Part shown: positions 8,655 to 18,615 of the stretch, piece by piece
Position numbering within the stretch: the stretch's first letter is position 1
How the letters are laid out: each line of letters begins with the position of its first letter
Source of the DNA: WJMD01 sp964596015
GTDB taxonomy: Bacteria > Joyebacterota > Joyebacteria > Joyebacterales > Joyebacteraceae
Direction: 5' to 3'
Assembly: GCA_964596015.1 (NCBI GenBank)
Contig: CAZQSB010000002.1
Location: 1 to 64,000, forward strand
Length of the DNA stretch: 64,000 nt
Notes under the pieces: model-generated
What the model saw: the letters and a program-made list of their open reading frames with translations, nothing else
What the model was told of the DNA's origin: nothing
Database searches by the model: none
Made by a program: the position numbers and the translations under genes

Positions 8655-9950
8655 CTATTCGATGTACCCGAGCGAGCGGAGCCTCTCCCGAATCTCCTCG
8701 TCGACCGGCGATTCGATCGGCTCATCCTCGCCGCCCCGCTCACCCGTCTCGTAGGTGGCGATGGTCGTGACGGGGTTCGACTCGAGGAAGCCGGGATCGA
8801 TCGCCTCCGTGAGTACCCTTCCGTCCATATCCTCAGCCACCGGCATCCCGTAGAGAGCCAGCATGGTCGGCGTGAGATCGAGTACGGACGGCTCGTGGAG
8901 CTCGCGTCCGGCCACGACGTCCTTCCCCCACAGGCAGACGAACCCCGTGCGGTCGTGCATCGCGATGCCCCATGCGTAGTCGTCGCCCCGGAGCTTCGGG
9001 CCCGAGTGTCCATGGTCCGACGTGACGAGAACGGTCGTTTTCTCGTCAGCCAGACGAAGGAGCTCGGCGAGGACGCCGTCCATGTACTCGTAATAACGGG
9101 GGATCACCTCACCGAAGGTCTCGGCCTCCTCCTCCGTCATCGTCGGTCCCGTCTCGGGCAGCATGTCGACCCAGAAGAAGTGACTGGGACCGTCGACGCC
9201 CCGGAAGTAGACGGCGAAGAAATCGGTCGGTACGCTCGCTCCCAGCTCGAGCGCCACGAGCCTGGTCGTCTCGTCGGTCGCCAGCGAGACCTTGAGCGCC
9301 TCGACGCGGGCGCGCGCCTCTTCGCCCCTCGGAAGGCCCCCACGCAGAAAGGCCGCCGCGCTGCCGTCGTCGATATCGGTCGACGCGAGTCGAAGCGGCG
9401 CCAGCGAGTCGGCCAGTCCCGCGGGATAGGTCACGGCCTCGGGCACGTCGCCTCCGGGGCCCGCGCCGTAGTTGAAGTGGCTGGTGACAAGGTACCCGTT
9501 CACGGGCGTCGCCGGCCACGTCGCCAGCCAGCCTGTGACGCCGACTGTGCGGTCCCTGTCCCCCAGGATGTCCCAGACCGCGTCGACGCGCCTCACGTTG
9601 GAGGTCAGGGGTACGTCCGTTCCTCCCGTGTTCCGTTTCGCGAACCCCGTGATGCCGTGTTTGTCGGGCGTCTTTCCCGTGGCGATGCTCGTCCAGATGA
9701 CGGGAGACTCGAGGATCTCGAGCGACACGAGCTCTCCCCACGAGCCTTCGCGCATGAGCCGCGCGAACGTGGGGAGCCTGCCGCTCTCGAGAAGCGGCGC
9801 CATGACGTCCCACTCGAGGCCGTCGATGCCGATGACCATGAGACGTCGCTCGACGTCGACAGAGGCGTCGTCGCCACACGACGTCAGGACCAGCGCCGGG
9901 ATGAGCGCCGCGAGCAGGAGCGTGCGTCGAAGCCGTGCGTGAATGCGCAC
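8655..9950 (-). CDS. AlkP-superfamily phosphodiesterase-like lipoprotein, copy 5
   Basis: 431 aa from GTG 9950, chosen because GGAGGGGGG lies 5 bases upstream and the signal peptide begins there. An in-frame ATG at 9998 would add 16 Gly/Arg-rich residues. Lipobox L-V-L-T-S-C. Catalytic landmarks: G-I-D-G-L-E-W-D, E-S-P-V-I-W-T-S-I-A-T-G, K-H-G-I-T-G, T-S-D-H-G-H-S-G-P and A-M-H-D-R-T. Tail E-E-I-R-E-R-L-R-S-L-G-Y-I-E. It resembles copy 1 in the stretch before the tail (T-I-A-T-Y-E-T-G-E-R versus T-M-I-D-T-Y-E-T-G-E-R). Confidence 0.84.
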   Translation of the reverse strand: MRIHARLRRTLLLAALIPALVLTSCGDDASVDVERRLMVIGIDGLEWDVMAPLLESGRLPTFARLMREGSWGELVSLEILESPVIWTSIATGKTPDKHGITGFAKRNTGGTDVPLTSNVRRVDAVWDILGDRDRTVGVTGWLATWPATPVNGYLVTSHFNYGAGPGGDVPEAVTYPAGLADSLAPLRLASTDIDDGSAAAFLRGGLPRGEEARARVEALKVSLATDETTRLVALELGASVPTDFFAVYFRGVDGPSHFFWVDMLPETGPTMTEEEAETFGEVIPRYYEYMDGVLAELLRLADEKTTVLVTSDHGHSGPKLRGDDYAWGIAMHDRTGFVCLWGKDVVAGRELHEPSVLDLTPTMLALYGMPVAEDMDGRVLTEAIDPGFLESNPVTTIATYETGERGGEDEPIESPVDEEIRERLRSLGYIE

Positions 9951-10043
9951 TGGCACCCCCCTCCGGCCCGGCGGCTCCGCGCGGCCGCGACCGGACATGA
10001 AACGGGCCGGAGGCGACCGGTCAGGCCGACCCCGGCGGAATTG

Positions 10044-11360
10044 CTACTCGATGTAGCCGAGCGACCTGAGCCGCTCCTTGATCTCTTCGTCCACGGCCGA
10101 CTCGAGGCTCTCGGACAGGTCGCCTGTGAATCTCGAATCGACCTCGTAGGTGTCCACGTAGCTCACGGGCCGCGCTTCGAGGCGACCGTCGGCGATGACC
10201 TCATTCAGGACGAAGCCGTCCATGTCGCGCGCGACGGGCAGCCCGTAGAGCGCAAGGAGCGTCGGTGTGACATCGAAGACGCTCGCCTCGCCGACCTCGC
10301 CCCTCTCCGCGATGCCGGGGCCGGCGGCGGCCAGCACCCCGAGAGGTCCGTGCATCCAGATACCGAACCGGAGCCCATGCTCGGATTGATGCGGTCCGCG
10401 GAAGCCGTGGTCTGAACAGATGATAAGCGTGGTGTTCTCGTCGATCCTGTCAAGGACGTCTCCGACGAACTCGTCCATGTGTTCGTAGTATCTCGGGATC
10501 ACGTCCGAGAAGGTCGTGATGGACTCCTCGCTGAGCTGGGAACCTCCGAGCGAAGAAGGGTCCATCTGACCCCAGTACCTGTGGCAGCACAGGTCGAGCC
10601 CGTTGAGATAGACGGCGAAGAAGTCGAGGTCCTCTTCGGTCTCGAGAAGATGAAGCGCGATGTTCCAGACGGACTGGTCGTTCGCGTAGATGGTGCGTAG
10701 CGACTCCACGCCGCCCTCGATGTCCGGCGGCGGCGACTCGCGCCATGCGTCTCCGTTCATGAAGAACTCGATCTCGTCATCGGTCGTCCTGGTCGCCGGC
10801 TTCCTGAGATGCCCGATCCGGTCGATAAGCTCAGGAGGGTACGTGACATCCTCAATGGTACCGAAGCCGTCCTCCGGCGCGAACGGAATCCGGTCGGATA
10901 TCCAGTACCCGTTGGTCTCACGAGCGGGCCACGTCACCATCCAGTTGAGGACAGCGACACGCCGGCCGTTGTCGCCGAGGATGTCCCAGATCGGCCTCGC
11001 CTTCCACCCGAACGAGTTGAAGAGCGGCGCCGACTCGGTCCCCTCAACGAAGTCGCTGATGCCGTGCTTTCTCGGGCCCTTGCCCGTCGCGATGGACGCC
11101 CAGATCATGGGCGACTTGATGAGCGGCTCGATGGTGCGCAGGTCGGCGCGCGTGCCGGCGCGGACCACGCGCTCGATGTTCGGCAGCCGTCCTTCCTCGA
11201 TGAGCGGGTCAGCGACGCGCCAGTCCATGCCGTCGATCCCGAGGAGGACGACCTTCATGTCGTCGCCGCCCCCGCCGCATCCGCCGACAAGGAACGTCAC
11301 GACGGCGGCGATCAGAACCACCGCGAGAACGACCCCGCGCCATCCTCTCTCGTGTCGCAT
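10044..11360 (-). CDS. AlkP-superfamily phosphodiesterase-like lipoprotein, copy 6 (first transcribed)
   Basis: 438 aa from ATG 11360. A GTG at 11369 overlaps the glyS stop (GTGA) and is an alternative start adding three residues. Lipobox F-L-V-G-G-C. Catalytic landmarks: G-I-D-G-M-D-W, K-S-P-M-I-W-A-S-I-A-T-G, K-H-G-I-S-D, C-S-D-H-G-F-R-G-P-H and W-M-H-G-P-L-G. The tail is E-I-K-E-R-L-R-S-L-G-Y-I-E. Follows glyS directly, so the array appears to have been placed behind a housekeeping operon and may rely on its transcription. Confidence 0.84.
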   Translation of the reverse strand: MRHERGWRGVVLAVVLIAAVVTFLVGGCGGGGDDMKVVLLGIDGMDWRVADPLIEEGRLPNIERVVRAGTRADLRTIEPLIKSPMIWASIATGKGPRKHGISDFVEGTESAPLFNSFGWKARPIWDILGDNGRRVAVLNWMVTWPARETNGYWISDRIPFAPEDGFGTIEDVTYPPELIDRIGHLRKPATRTTDDEIEFFMNGDAWRESPPPDIEGGVESLRTIYANDQSVWNIALHLLETEEDLDFFAVYLNGLDLCCHRYWGQMDPSSLGGSQLSEESITTFSDVIPRYYEHMDEFVGDVLDRIDENTTLIICSDHGFRGPHQSEHGLRFGIWMHGPLGVLAAAGPGIAERGEVGEASVFDVTPTLLALYGLPVARDMDGFVLNEVIADGRLEARPVSYVDTYEVDSRFTGDLSESLESAVDEEIKERLRSLGYIE

Positions 11361-11365
11361 CCGTC

Positions 11366-13455
11366 TCACTTCCCGTTCGTCCCCTCTGTCTCTCCCTCGA
11401 GCACGACCAGCGCGAAGTCGGCGATCCTGAGGAAGAGCTTCCGCACCTCGCTCAGAAGTCCCAGTCGCGCGCTTCGTAGCGTCTTGTCGTCCACCATCAC
11501 CATCACGTCGTCGAAGAACGTATCGATCGGTTTCCGGAGCGCAAGGAGTTCGCGGACCGCGGCCTCGTAGTCGCCGTCGTCCATGGCCCGTTCGACGGCG
11601 TTCGCGGCCTGCGCGCGCGCTTCCTCCAGCGCGACGGCCGCGGGCTCGACGAGCGCCGCCGGCTCGTGCCCGGGCTCCCCCTGTCCCTTAAGGATGTTCA
11701 TCACGCGCCGCGCGCCGATGACGAGCGGAGCGAAATCCTCCGCTTCGCGGAAGTGGGACAGGGCCTGGAGCCTGGGCCGAACGCCGACCAGACGGTCGAA
11801 CGACGCCTCGAGCACGGCGTCGACGAGATCGTAGTCGTGCCCCGACTCGATGAGGACGACCCTCGCCCGCTGGCGCAGAAAGTCGACGACCATCGAGACG
11901 AGTTCGTCGCGCTCCGCGCCGCCGACGCCGAAGAGCTCGGCCGAACGACTCACCAGCTCCTCGAACGACAGCGGAAGGCGCTTCTCGTCGACTATTCTGA
12001 TGAGTCCTATCGCCTGTCGTCGCAGCGCATACGGGTCCTGCGAGCCAGTCGGCACGAGACCCGCCGAGAAGCAGCCGACGATCGAGTCGAGCCGGTCGGC
12101 GATACTCAAGATGGTGCCCGCGTCGCCCTGAGGCAAGGCGTCCCCGGCGAACCGCGGCATGTAGTGCTCTACGATGGCCTGCGCCACTGAATCCGGTTCA
12201 CCGGACTGAAGAGCGTATTCACGCCCCATGGCGCCCTGAAGCTCGGTGAACTCCTTCCCGTCCTTCACCATCTCGGTCACGAGGTCGGCCTTGGCGAGTC
12301 TCGCCGCGCGCGCCACCACGTCGGGGTCGGGCACGTTCAGACGCCCGGCGATGTGCCCGGCCAACGCCTCGATGCGCTCGGTCTTCTCGTAGAGGCTCCC
12401 GAGCCCCTCCAGCCAGACGACGTTCTTCAGGCGCTCGACCTTGGACGCGAGCGGCGTCCTCGTGTCCTCTCGCCAGTAGAAGACCGCGTCGTCGAGGCGC
12501 GAGACGAGCACGCGCTCGTTGCCCTCGCGGATCCCCCGGACACCCTCCGGCAACCCGTTCGCCACGCAGAGGAACCGGGGGAGCAGCTTCCCCTCGTCCG
12601 ACTCGACGGCGAAGTAGCGCTGGTGCCCCTTCATCGCGGCGACGATGACGTGCCGCGGAAGCTCCAGGAACCGCTCGTCGAAGCCGCCCGCGAAGAGCAT
12701 GGGTCGCTCGGTCAGGAAGGTGACCTCTTCGAGGAGCGCTTCATCCGGGACGACCCGGCCGCCGCACTCGTCGGCCGCCAGCCGGTCAGCCTCGGACGCG
12801 ATGAACTCCCTGCGTTTCCTATGGTCGGCCATCACGTGGGCCCGCGCCAGCACGTCCTCGTAGTCGTCCGCGCCCGACACGCGATGGGGCCCCGGCGCGT
12901 GGAAGCGGAGCCCGATGGTCTCGTTCCCGGCCCTGAGGCCGGCGTACTCGAGGTCGAGCACGTCGGCGCCGAGCATCGCGACGAGCCACCGGATCGGCCG
13001 GGCGAACCTGACGTCCGGCCCCCAGCGCATCGTCTTCGGGAACGTGACGGCGCCAATGGCGCCGGCGATGAGGCCGGGAAGCACCACCGAGGCGTCCTTC
13101 CCCTCGTCCGTGACCTCCACGCGCACGTACTCGTCGACGACCTCGAGCGCCTCGACGTCGACGCCCTGGGAGCGGGCGAAGCCGGTGGCCGCCTTCGTCG
13201 GCTTCCCGTCCTCGTCGAACGCGATGCGCGCCGGCGGCCCGGTGACGGTGCGCGTGACCGTCTCCTGCGTGTCCGCGACATTGCGGACCATCATGGTGAG
13301 GCGACGAGGCGTCGCCATCGTCTCCACAGCGTCGAAGGCGAGGCGGGCGTCGTCGAACTCGCCGGCCAGGGCGTCCTCGAGCTGCCGGAGCGCGGGGAGG
13401 ATGTACGACGCGGGGATCTCCTCCGCGCCGATCTCGATGAGGAGGTCCTTCGGCA

Positions 13456-13456
<1 letters not shown>
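11366..13456 (-). CDS. glyS: Glycine--tRNA ligase, beta subunit
   Basis: 696 aa, normal length for the bacterial beta subunit. The N-terminus L-L-I-E-I-G-A-E-E-I-P is diagnostic, and internal family signatures include L-T-E-R-P and F-A-R-P-I-R-W-L-V. The subunit binds tRNA-Gly and provides the large module of the alpha2-beta2 enzyme that charges tRNA-Gly in the cytoplasm. Its ATG overlaps the glyQ stop (ATGA), which implies translational coupling. Confidence 0.95.
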
Positions 13457-14423
<967 letters not shown>

Positions 14424-14427
<4 letters not shown>

Positions 14428-15215
14428 GATGGCCCTTCCGTCCCGTTCGTTCGGTGGTTCATGCGTCGAAGCTGCGCCATGAAGTCGAGCGATCGGAGCT
14501 TCAGCCTTCGGTCGGTGTGCGATTCGAGGAACGACAGGAGGACGTCCGTCACGTCGTCGCGAAGGGGCGCCTCGAGCCCGATCGAGTGGACCCGCTCCCC
14601 CCGCGCCAGGTCGAGAGCGAGCGCAGCGACGTCGCCCCCAGCCGCTCCCTCGGCTCGCCCGTTCCTCAGGCACTCCGGGCACACGGCCCCGCCGAGGAGC
14701 GGCGAGAACCCGGGCCCGACGCCCGGCGGCCCCCCGCAGACGACACAGCTCCCTGTCTGCGGCTCGTATCCGAGCCGCCGCGCGAGGGCCATGGCGAACC
14801 GCCAGAGGAGGGCGTCCAGGTCTTCCTCCGGCGCGTCCGCTGCGGCCCGAAGGCCGGCCTCGAGCGCTTCCTCCAGCCCCCGCACCGGCTCGCCGTCCGG
14901 AACCAGCCGGTCGACGAGCTCGACGAGCGCGGAGGCGTACGCCATGCGCACCGGGTCGCGTCGAAGCGCGGCCTCGTCGTGTTCGATATCGGCCGACGAC
15001 AGCAGGTGGAGGTCGCGTCCTTCCTTCAGGTAGAAAACCACCCCGGACACCATCATAGGCTCCAGGGCGGCCCCGAAACGGCTCCCACCCTTCCTCGCGC
15101 CCTTCGCGACCAGGCGCACCTTCCCGTAGTCGCGAGTATAGCACACGACGACCTTGCTCGTCTCGCCGAGCCTGTACGTCCGGAGGACGACGCCCCTTGA
15201 ACTGACGGGCGCCAC
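14424..15215 (-). CDS. recO: DNA repair protein RecO
   Basis: 263 aa from GTG 15215 with AAGGAG upstream. An N-terminal OB-fold (S-S-R-G-V-V-L-R-T-Y-R-L-G-E-T-S, then K-G-A-R-K) is followed by a helical region and a C4 zinc site (C-V-V-C-G near residue 165 and C-P-E-C about 20 residues on). RecO anneals SSB-coated single strands and helps load RecA in the RecFOR pathway. Its stop overlaps the glyQ start; recO next to glyQS is a common bacterial arrangement. Confidence 0.9.
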
Positions 15216-15302
15216 GCGCGCTCCTTCCCTGGAGAAGACGCTCCGCGCCCGCCGACCGACGCCGCGAAGCGTTCTTTCGGCGAACCAGTCGACCGGCTGT
15301 CG

Positions 15303-16646
15303 CTACTCGAGCCGGTCGATGAAGAGCGTCGCGAGCCCCAGATACACGAGAATGCCGAGGATGTCGTTCAGCGTCGTGACGAACGGGCCCTGGGCGACAG
15401 CCGGATCGATGCCGAGCCGTCGGAGCAGGAACGGCATGACGGTCCCGAGGGTCGCGGCGACGAGAATGACCGAGGCCAGCGCCGAGCCGACGACCAGCGC
15501 CAGCCGCCAGTCCGCGAGCCAGAGCGACACGATGAGATAGACGGCTACGCCGAGGACGACGGCGTTCGTCAGCGCCACCCGCCACTCGCGGAAGAGGCGC
15601 ATCCTGGCGTCGCCCGGGAGGCCGCGGACGCCGTGCATGCCGCGCACGATGATCGTCGACGTCTGGAGCCCCACGTTCCCTCCCATGGCGGTGATCACCG
15701 GAATGAAGAACGCGAGCGCCAGGACCCTCTCCAGAGAGAACCGATAGAGGTTCATGACGGTCGCGGACCCGAGCCCGCCGGCGGCCCCGACGATGAGCCA
15801 CGGCAGGCGGATGCGGGAGATCCGGAGCGCCGACTCCTCCTGGTACTCCTCGTCGCTCGTGCCCGCCATGATGCTGATGTCCTCTTCGGTCTCCTCGTGG
15901 ATGACGTCGATGATGTCGTCGACGGTGATGCGGCCGACGAGTTGACCGAGACGGTCGACGACGGGTATCGCGACGAGATCGTACCTTCTGAAGACGTGGG
16001 CCACGTCCTCCTGGTCCATCTCCGTCGAGACGGAGACGACCTCGGGCTCCATGATGTCGGCCACCCTGGACTCCGACCGCGCCAGCACGAGCTCCCTGAG
16101 CGGGAGCACGCCGCGGAGCCTGTGGTAGCGATCGGTCACGTAGACGTTATGGATCTCGTCGATCTCGTCCGCCGCCTTGCGGATGAGCTCGACCGCGTCC
16201 TGCACGCGGGCGTCCTGATTGACGTAGACGAGCTCCGACGACATGATGCCGCCCGCCGACTCATCCGCGTAGCGGAGCAGTGACTCGATGTCGCCCCGCT
16301 CCTCCTCGTCGACCATGGAGAGGACTTCGAACTGCCGCGTCTCGTCGAGGGCGCCGACGACGTCGGCGGCGTCGTCGGACTCGAGCTCGGAGGCGAGCGC
16401 GGCGACGGTTTCGGAGGGCATGTCCCGGAGGACGTCCTCGAGGCTGTGGTCCTCGATGTTCATCAGGACGTCGGCCGCCATTTCGGACGGCAGAAGCGAC
16501 AGGACTCTCCCTATCAGGTCCGCGTCGAGACGGTCGAGAGCGAAGGCCGCGTCGGCCGGATGGAGTTCAAGAACCTCCCCCGCGAGTTCCGACGGCGCGC
16601 TCTCGGGATTGAGCTCGAGCACCAGGTTCTCGCTCGCGTCTCTCAT
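15303..16646 (-). CDS. mgtE: Magnesium transporter MgtE
   Basis: 447 aa from ATG 16646, a full-length MgtE. Order: N domain of helical repeats (S-L-L-P-S-E-M-A-A-D-V-L, then D-D-A-A-D-V-V-G), a CBS pair (from about 130 to 250: M-S-S-E-L-V-Y-V and D-I-M-E-P-E-V), a connecting helix, then five TM helices with the pore signatures P-V-I-T-A-M-G-G-N-V-G and Q-G-P-F-V-T-T-L-N-D. It is a Mg2+-gated Mg2+ channel in the inner membrane; the N and CBS domains sense cytosolic Mg2+. Two CNNM-type proteins lie upstream in the same run. Overlaps the DUF502 gene by ATGA. Confidence 0.93.
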   Translation of the reverse strand: MRDASENLVLELNPESAPSELAGEVLELHPADAAFALDRLDADLIGRVLSLLPSEMAADVLMNIEDHSLEDVLRDMPSETVAALASELESDDAADVVGALDETRQFEVLSMVDEEERGDIESLLRYADESAGGIMSSELVYVNQDARVQDAVELIRKAADEIDEIHNVYVTDRYHRLRGVLPLRELVLARSESRVADIMEPEVVSVSTEMDQEDVAHVFRRYDLVAIPVVDRLGQLVGRITVDDIIDVIHEETEEDISIMAGTSDEEYQEESALRISRIRLPWLIVGAAGGLGSATVMNLYRFSLERVLALAFFIPVITAMGGNVGLQTSTIIVRGMHGVRGLPGDARMRLFREWRVALTNAVVLGVAVYLIVSLWLADWRLALVVGSALASVILVAATLGTVMPFLLRRLGIDPAVAQGPFVTTLNDILGILVYLGLATLFIDRLE

Positions 16647-17380
16647 GCTCCGCTCTCCGTGTCGGGACCGTTGGCCGTCCGCGACAGCGCTCCCGCCGAG
16701 ATGATGTAGCGGAGCCCTTCGTTCACGGTCATCGGGAGCTCCCTCACGTCCTCCTTCGGCACGAGGATGAAGTAGCCCGAAGTCGGGTTCGGGGTCGTCG
16801 GGAGGAACACGCTGACGAGTTCCTTTCCGACTATTACGTCGAGCTGCCCGGCGCACTCCGACGTCAGGAAGGCCATCGACCACGTGCCCGGGTGCGGGAA
16901 CGGGATGAGGACGACCTTCCGGAAGCTCGTCGAGCGCTCTTCGAGGATCGCGCCGAAAAGCTGCTTGATGGTGATGTAGATCCAGCGGATGACGGGTATT
17001 CGTTCGAGCATACCATCGAAGAGCTCGATAAGCCTGCGTCCGATGATGTTGCTGGCGATGGCCCCGATGCCGAGGATGAGCACGACAAGGGCAACGAACC
17101 CCACGCCCGGGATCGGTCGTCCATAGTAGACGCTGATGAAACGCCCGAGGATGGAGTCGAGAGCGACGAAGAGCTTCCACAGGATGAACGCGCTGACCGC
17201 GGCGGGCAGGATGACCGCCAACCCGGTCAGAAAGTACCTGCGGAGAATGCGCCCCATGCTCTCGGGCTCTGGAGCTCTGATCTCGTCGGGAGCGTGATGC
17301 GGCCGGCGGCCGCCCGGCGGCGGGTCGCCGCTGGCGGGACCGGACCCCGCGCCTACGCCGTTGGCTTGCGTCTGTTCCAC
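16643..17380 (-). CDS. DUF502 family membrane protein
   Basis: 245 aa, GTG start at 17380 with GAGGAAG upstream. After a Pro/Gly-rich cytoplasmic leader of about 40 residues come two TM helices (about 48-72 and 92-115). Then a conserved soluble part: I-P-V-I-R-W-I-Y-I-T-I-K-Q, V-L-I-P-F-P-H-P-G-T-W and F-L-P-T-T-P-N-P-T-S-G-Y are the DUF502 hallmarks. The family has no established biochemical role. It overlaps both neighbours, so it belongs to the operon with mgtE and the CNNM proteins. Confidence 0.85.
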   Translation of the reverse strand: MEQTQANGVGAGSGPASGDPPPGGRRPHHAPDEIRAPEPESMGRILRRYFLTGLAVILPAAVSAFILWKLFVALDSILGRFISVYYGRPIPGVGFVALVVLILGIGAIASNIIGRRLIELFDGMLERIPVIRWIYITIKQLFGAILEERSTSFRKVVLIPFPHPGTWSMAFLTSECAGQLDVIVGKELVSVFLPTTPNPTSGYFILVPKEDVRELPMTVNEGLRYIISAGALSRTANGPDTESGA

Positions 17381-18615
17381 CGCTTCCTCACACGGATCTT
17401 GCCGATCCTCGTTGCGCTGGCCGAGATGATCCGGAACTCGAGCCCGGCGAGCACGATCTCCTCGCCCGGTTCGGGGATCCTGCCGAGTTCCTCGAGAAGA
17501 AGCCCGGCGAGCGTGTTGTACTCGCCCTCGGGCAGGTCGACGTTCAGCGCGTCCTCGACCGCGTCGATCTCGGCGCGCCCGTCGATCATGAACAGGTCTG
17601 CGTCGAGCTTCCGCACGGGCGCGGCGCCGACGTCGTATTCGTCCTCGATCTCGCCCGTCAGCTCCTCGATGAGGTCCTCGAGCGTGACGATGCCCGCGAC
17701 GCTCCCGTGCTCATCGACGACCACAGCCATGTGCTGCCTGCGGGCCTGGAGCTCCCGGAAGAGCTCGTCGCACATCTTGGTCTCCGGCACGTGCGGCATC
17801 GGCCGCACGAAGCCCTCGACCGAGATGGAACGCGGGACGCCCAGGAGGTCCTTTGAGTGGATCATGCCCAGGATCCGGTCGCGCTCCTCTGTGAAGACGG
17901 GCAGCCTCGAGAAGCCGTGCCGCTCGATCAGTCTGACCGCGTCCTGAACGGTCGCCTCGGGCGTCAGTCCGATCACGTCGACCCTCGGTACCATCACCTC
18001 CTCGACCGTCGTGAGCGCGAACTCGAAGATGCCCGAAATGAGCTTCGTCTCCTCCCGGTCGACGGCTCCGGCGAGCTCTCCCTCGCTCGTCAGAAGCAGG
18101 CGGAGCTGGTCCTTCGTCATTTTCCGGCGCCACGTCCTCGTCTGGACGCCGGCCGGCCTGAGCACAAGACGGGCGACGCCGGTGGACAGGAAGATGACGG
18201 GCGACAGGACCCAGTAGAACGCGCGGAGAGGATGGATGACCTTGAGCGTGATCGCGTCGCTCTTCCTCAGTCCCCAGACCTTCGGGATGATCTCGCCGAT
18301 GATGAGCATGAAGACCGTCACGAGCACCGTGGAGATGAGCCCCACGACGCCGGAGGGCGCTCCGCGAAGCACCTGCTCGAGCCGCCAGGAGAAGAGCGAC
18401 GAGGTCATGATGACGGCGATGTTGTTCCCGACGAGCGTCGTCCCGAGGAGCTTCTGCGGGTCGCCGACGAAGCTCTCGATGGCGCGGGCGCCCCGCCTCC
18501 CCTTCTCGAGCCAGTGCTCGAGACGTATCCAGTTCATCGAAACGAGCGCCGTCTCGGAGCCGGAGAAGAAGGCCGACAGCACGAACCCGAGGACGATGAG
18601 CAGGATCGTCGTCAT
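17353..18615 (-). CDS. CNNM/CorC-type transporter-associated protein (DUF21-CBS-CorC_HlyC), copy A
   Basis: 420 aa. An N-terminal DUF21 membrane domain (F-F-S-G-S-E-T-A-L-V-S-M-N, later L-I-I-G-E-I-I-P-K) is followed by a tandem CBS pair (V-P-R-V-D-V-I-G-L, L-P-V-F-T-E-E-R-D-R-I-L-G) and a C-terminal CorC_HlyC domain (V-V-D-E-H-G-S-V-A-G-I-V-T-L-E-D-L-I-E-E). The family is linked to Mg2+ (and Co2+) export or homeostasis. The acidic S-E-T in TM1 is the conserved ion-pocket feature of bacterial CNNMs. Overlaps copy B by four bases and the DUF502 gene by 28. Confidence 0.88.
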   Translation of the reverse strand: MTTILLIVLGFVLSAFFSGSETALVSMNWIRLEHWLEKGRRGARAIESFVGDPQKLLGTTLVGNNIAVIMTSSLFSWRLEQVLRGAPSGVVGLISTVLVTVFMLIIGEIIPKVWGLRKSDAITLKVIHPLRAFYWVLSPVIFLSTGVARLVLRPAGVQTRTWRRKMTKDQLRLLLTSEGELAGAVDREETKLISGIFEFALTTVEEVMVPRVDVIGLTPEATVQDAVRLIERHGFSRLPVFTEERDRILGMIHSKDLLGVPRSISVEGFVRPMPHVPETKMCDELFRELQARRQHMAVVVDEHGSVAGIVTLEDLIEELTGEIEDEYDVGAAPVRKLDADLFMIDGRAEIDAVEDALNVDLPEGEYNTLAGLLLEELGRIPEPGEEIVLAGLEFRIISASATRIGKIRVRKRWNRRKPTA

